14,349 nt of DNA from Euryarchaeota archaeon UBA175. Its GTDB lineage: Archaea > Thermoplasmatota > Poseidoniia > Poseidoniales > Thalassarchaeaceae. The translations under genes and the position numbers were made by a program. The DNA is taken from positions 21,892-36,240 of the forward strand of contig DAFD01000051.1 of the NCBI GenBank assembly GCA_002497895.1, in the 5' to 3' direction. The notes below the pieces were generated by a model. That model was not told the DNA's origin and made no database searches. It was given only the letters and a program-made list of their open reading frames with translations. Shown in pieces: positions 14,251 through 14,349 of this stretch; position 1 is the stretch's first letter; every line of letters begins with the position of its first letter.

Positions 14251-14294
14251 AAAGCCACCTAAATCTTTATTTTCAGAAAGCCGCCTAGATTAGG
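14251..14294 (+). promoter_or_regulatory. Promoter with flanking direct repeats
   Basis: A TATA-like CTTTATTT (14265-14272) lies 23 nt before the ATG at 14296. Two related 15-mers flank it: AAAGCCACCTAAATC (14251-14265) and AAAGCCGCCTAGATT (14277-14291), 12 of 15 bases the same, 26 nt apart. The second contains most of the palindrome CCTA-GAT-TAGG (14284-14294). They are candidate operator sites. Confidence 0.45.
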
Positions 14295-14295
14295 T

Positions 14296-14349
14296 ATGGA
14301 ATCAACCGATGGACTGACAGAAGCCGCTGAGAAAGAATGGCTCGAAATT
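14296..14349 (+). CDS. Start of an unidentified gene (runs off right edge)
   Basis: Only 18 codons are present: the translation begins MESTDGLTEAAEKEWLEI. The frame is open to the edge, and a promoter-like element precedes it at a spacing suited to a leaderless transcript. The residues visible (acidic, Ala/Glu-rich) do not identify a family. The start of a regulator would fit the operator-like repeats, but this is conjecture. Confidence 0.5.
   Translation, partial: MESTDGLTEAAEKEWLEI

Noticed and set aside
14218..14262. 13-codon plus frame after tRNA-His
   Set aside because: Too short and overlapping the promoter repeats of the next gene; no supporting signal.

Overview
The window looks like a piece of a marine archaeal chromosome, most likely a Thermoplasmatota / Marine Group II (Poseidoniia) type genome. 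The evidence for Archaea is the gene content: an archaeal-type UbiA (DGGGP synthase) for ether lipids, a GPN-loop GTPase, an EMC3/DUF106 membrane insertase followed directly by archaeal cytidylate kinase and a Cbf5 pseudouridine synthase with a PUA domain, two tRNAs with encoded CCA, and TATA-like boxes 20-26 nt upstream of several genes. The lineage below 'Archaea' is an inference from the style of the proteins (acidic, ELW-repeat lipoprotein, CARDB surface protein, proline-rich zinc-ribbon protein). No database search was possible.

Left part (1-2530, minus strand): the first 20 codons of IMP dehydrogenase (guaB) run off the left edge. Upstream of it lies a large surface lipoprotein (coiled-coil stalk plus ELWxSDGT repeats), and upstream of that tRNA-Glu(CTC). 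From 2497 to 2904 there is no convincing gene, only a promoter box, a hexamer repeat and some inverted repeats. From 2905 a small winged-helix protein is translationally coupled to the ubiA-family lipid gene (plus strand).

Middle (4100-11390): a short convergent gap with a hairpin separates ubiA from the minus-strand pair GPN GTPase-argF, which overlap. A divergent intergenic region with a palindrome leads to a 950-residue protein with a proline-rich head, repeated beta-sandwich domains and a C-terminal zinc ribbon. After a strong 9-bp hairpin come emc3-like insertase (also ending in a zinc ribbon), cmk and cbf5, tightly packed as an apparent operon for membrane insertion, nucleotide metabolism and RNA modification/translation.

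Right part (11390-14349): a 45-codon minus-strand ORF sits between cbf5 and a large minus-strand, signal-peptide-bearing, membrane-anchored surface protein with Ig-like and CARDB domains. tRNA-His(GTG) follows on the plus strand, and a new gene starts at 14296 behind a promoter flanked by direct repeats. Both tRNAs have the same 9-mer box (TTGAAATAC) 24-26 nt upstream and the same 11-mer (AGCGCTTGAAT) further upstream. I saw no mobile element, CRISPR array, rRNA or replication origin. The most interesting undescribed items are the 950-aa proline-rich/zinc-ribbon protein next to the insertase cluster, the ELW lipoprotein, the shared tRNA promoter layout, and the gap at 2497-2904.
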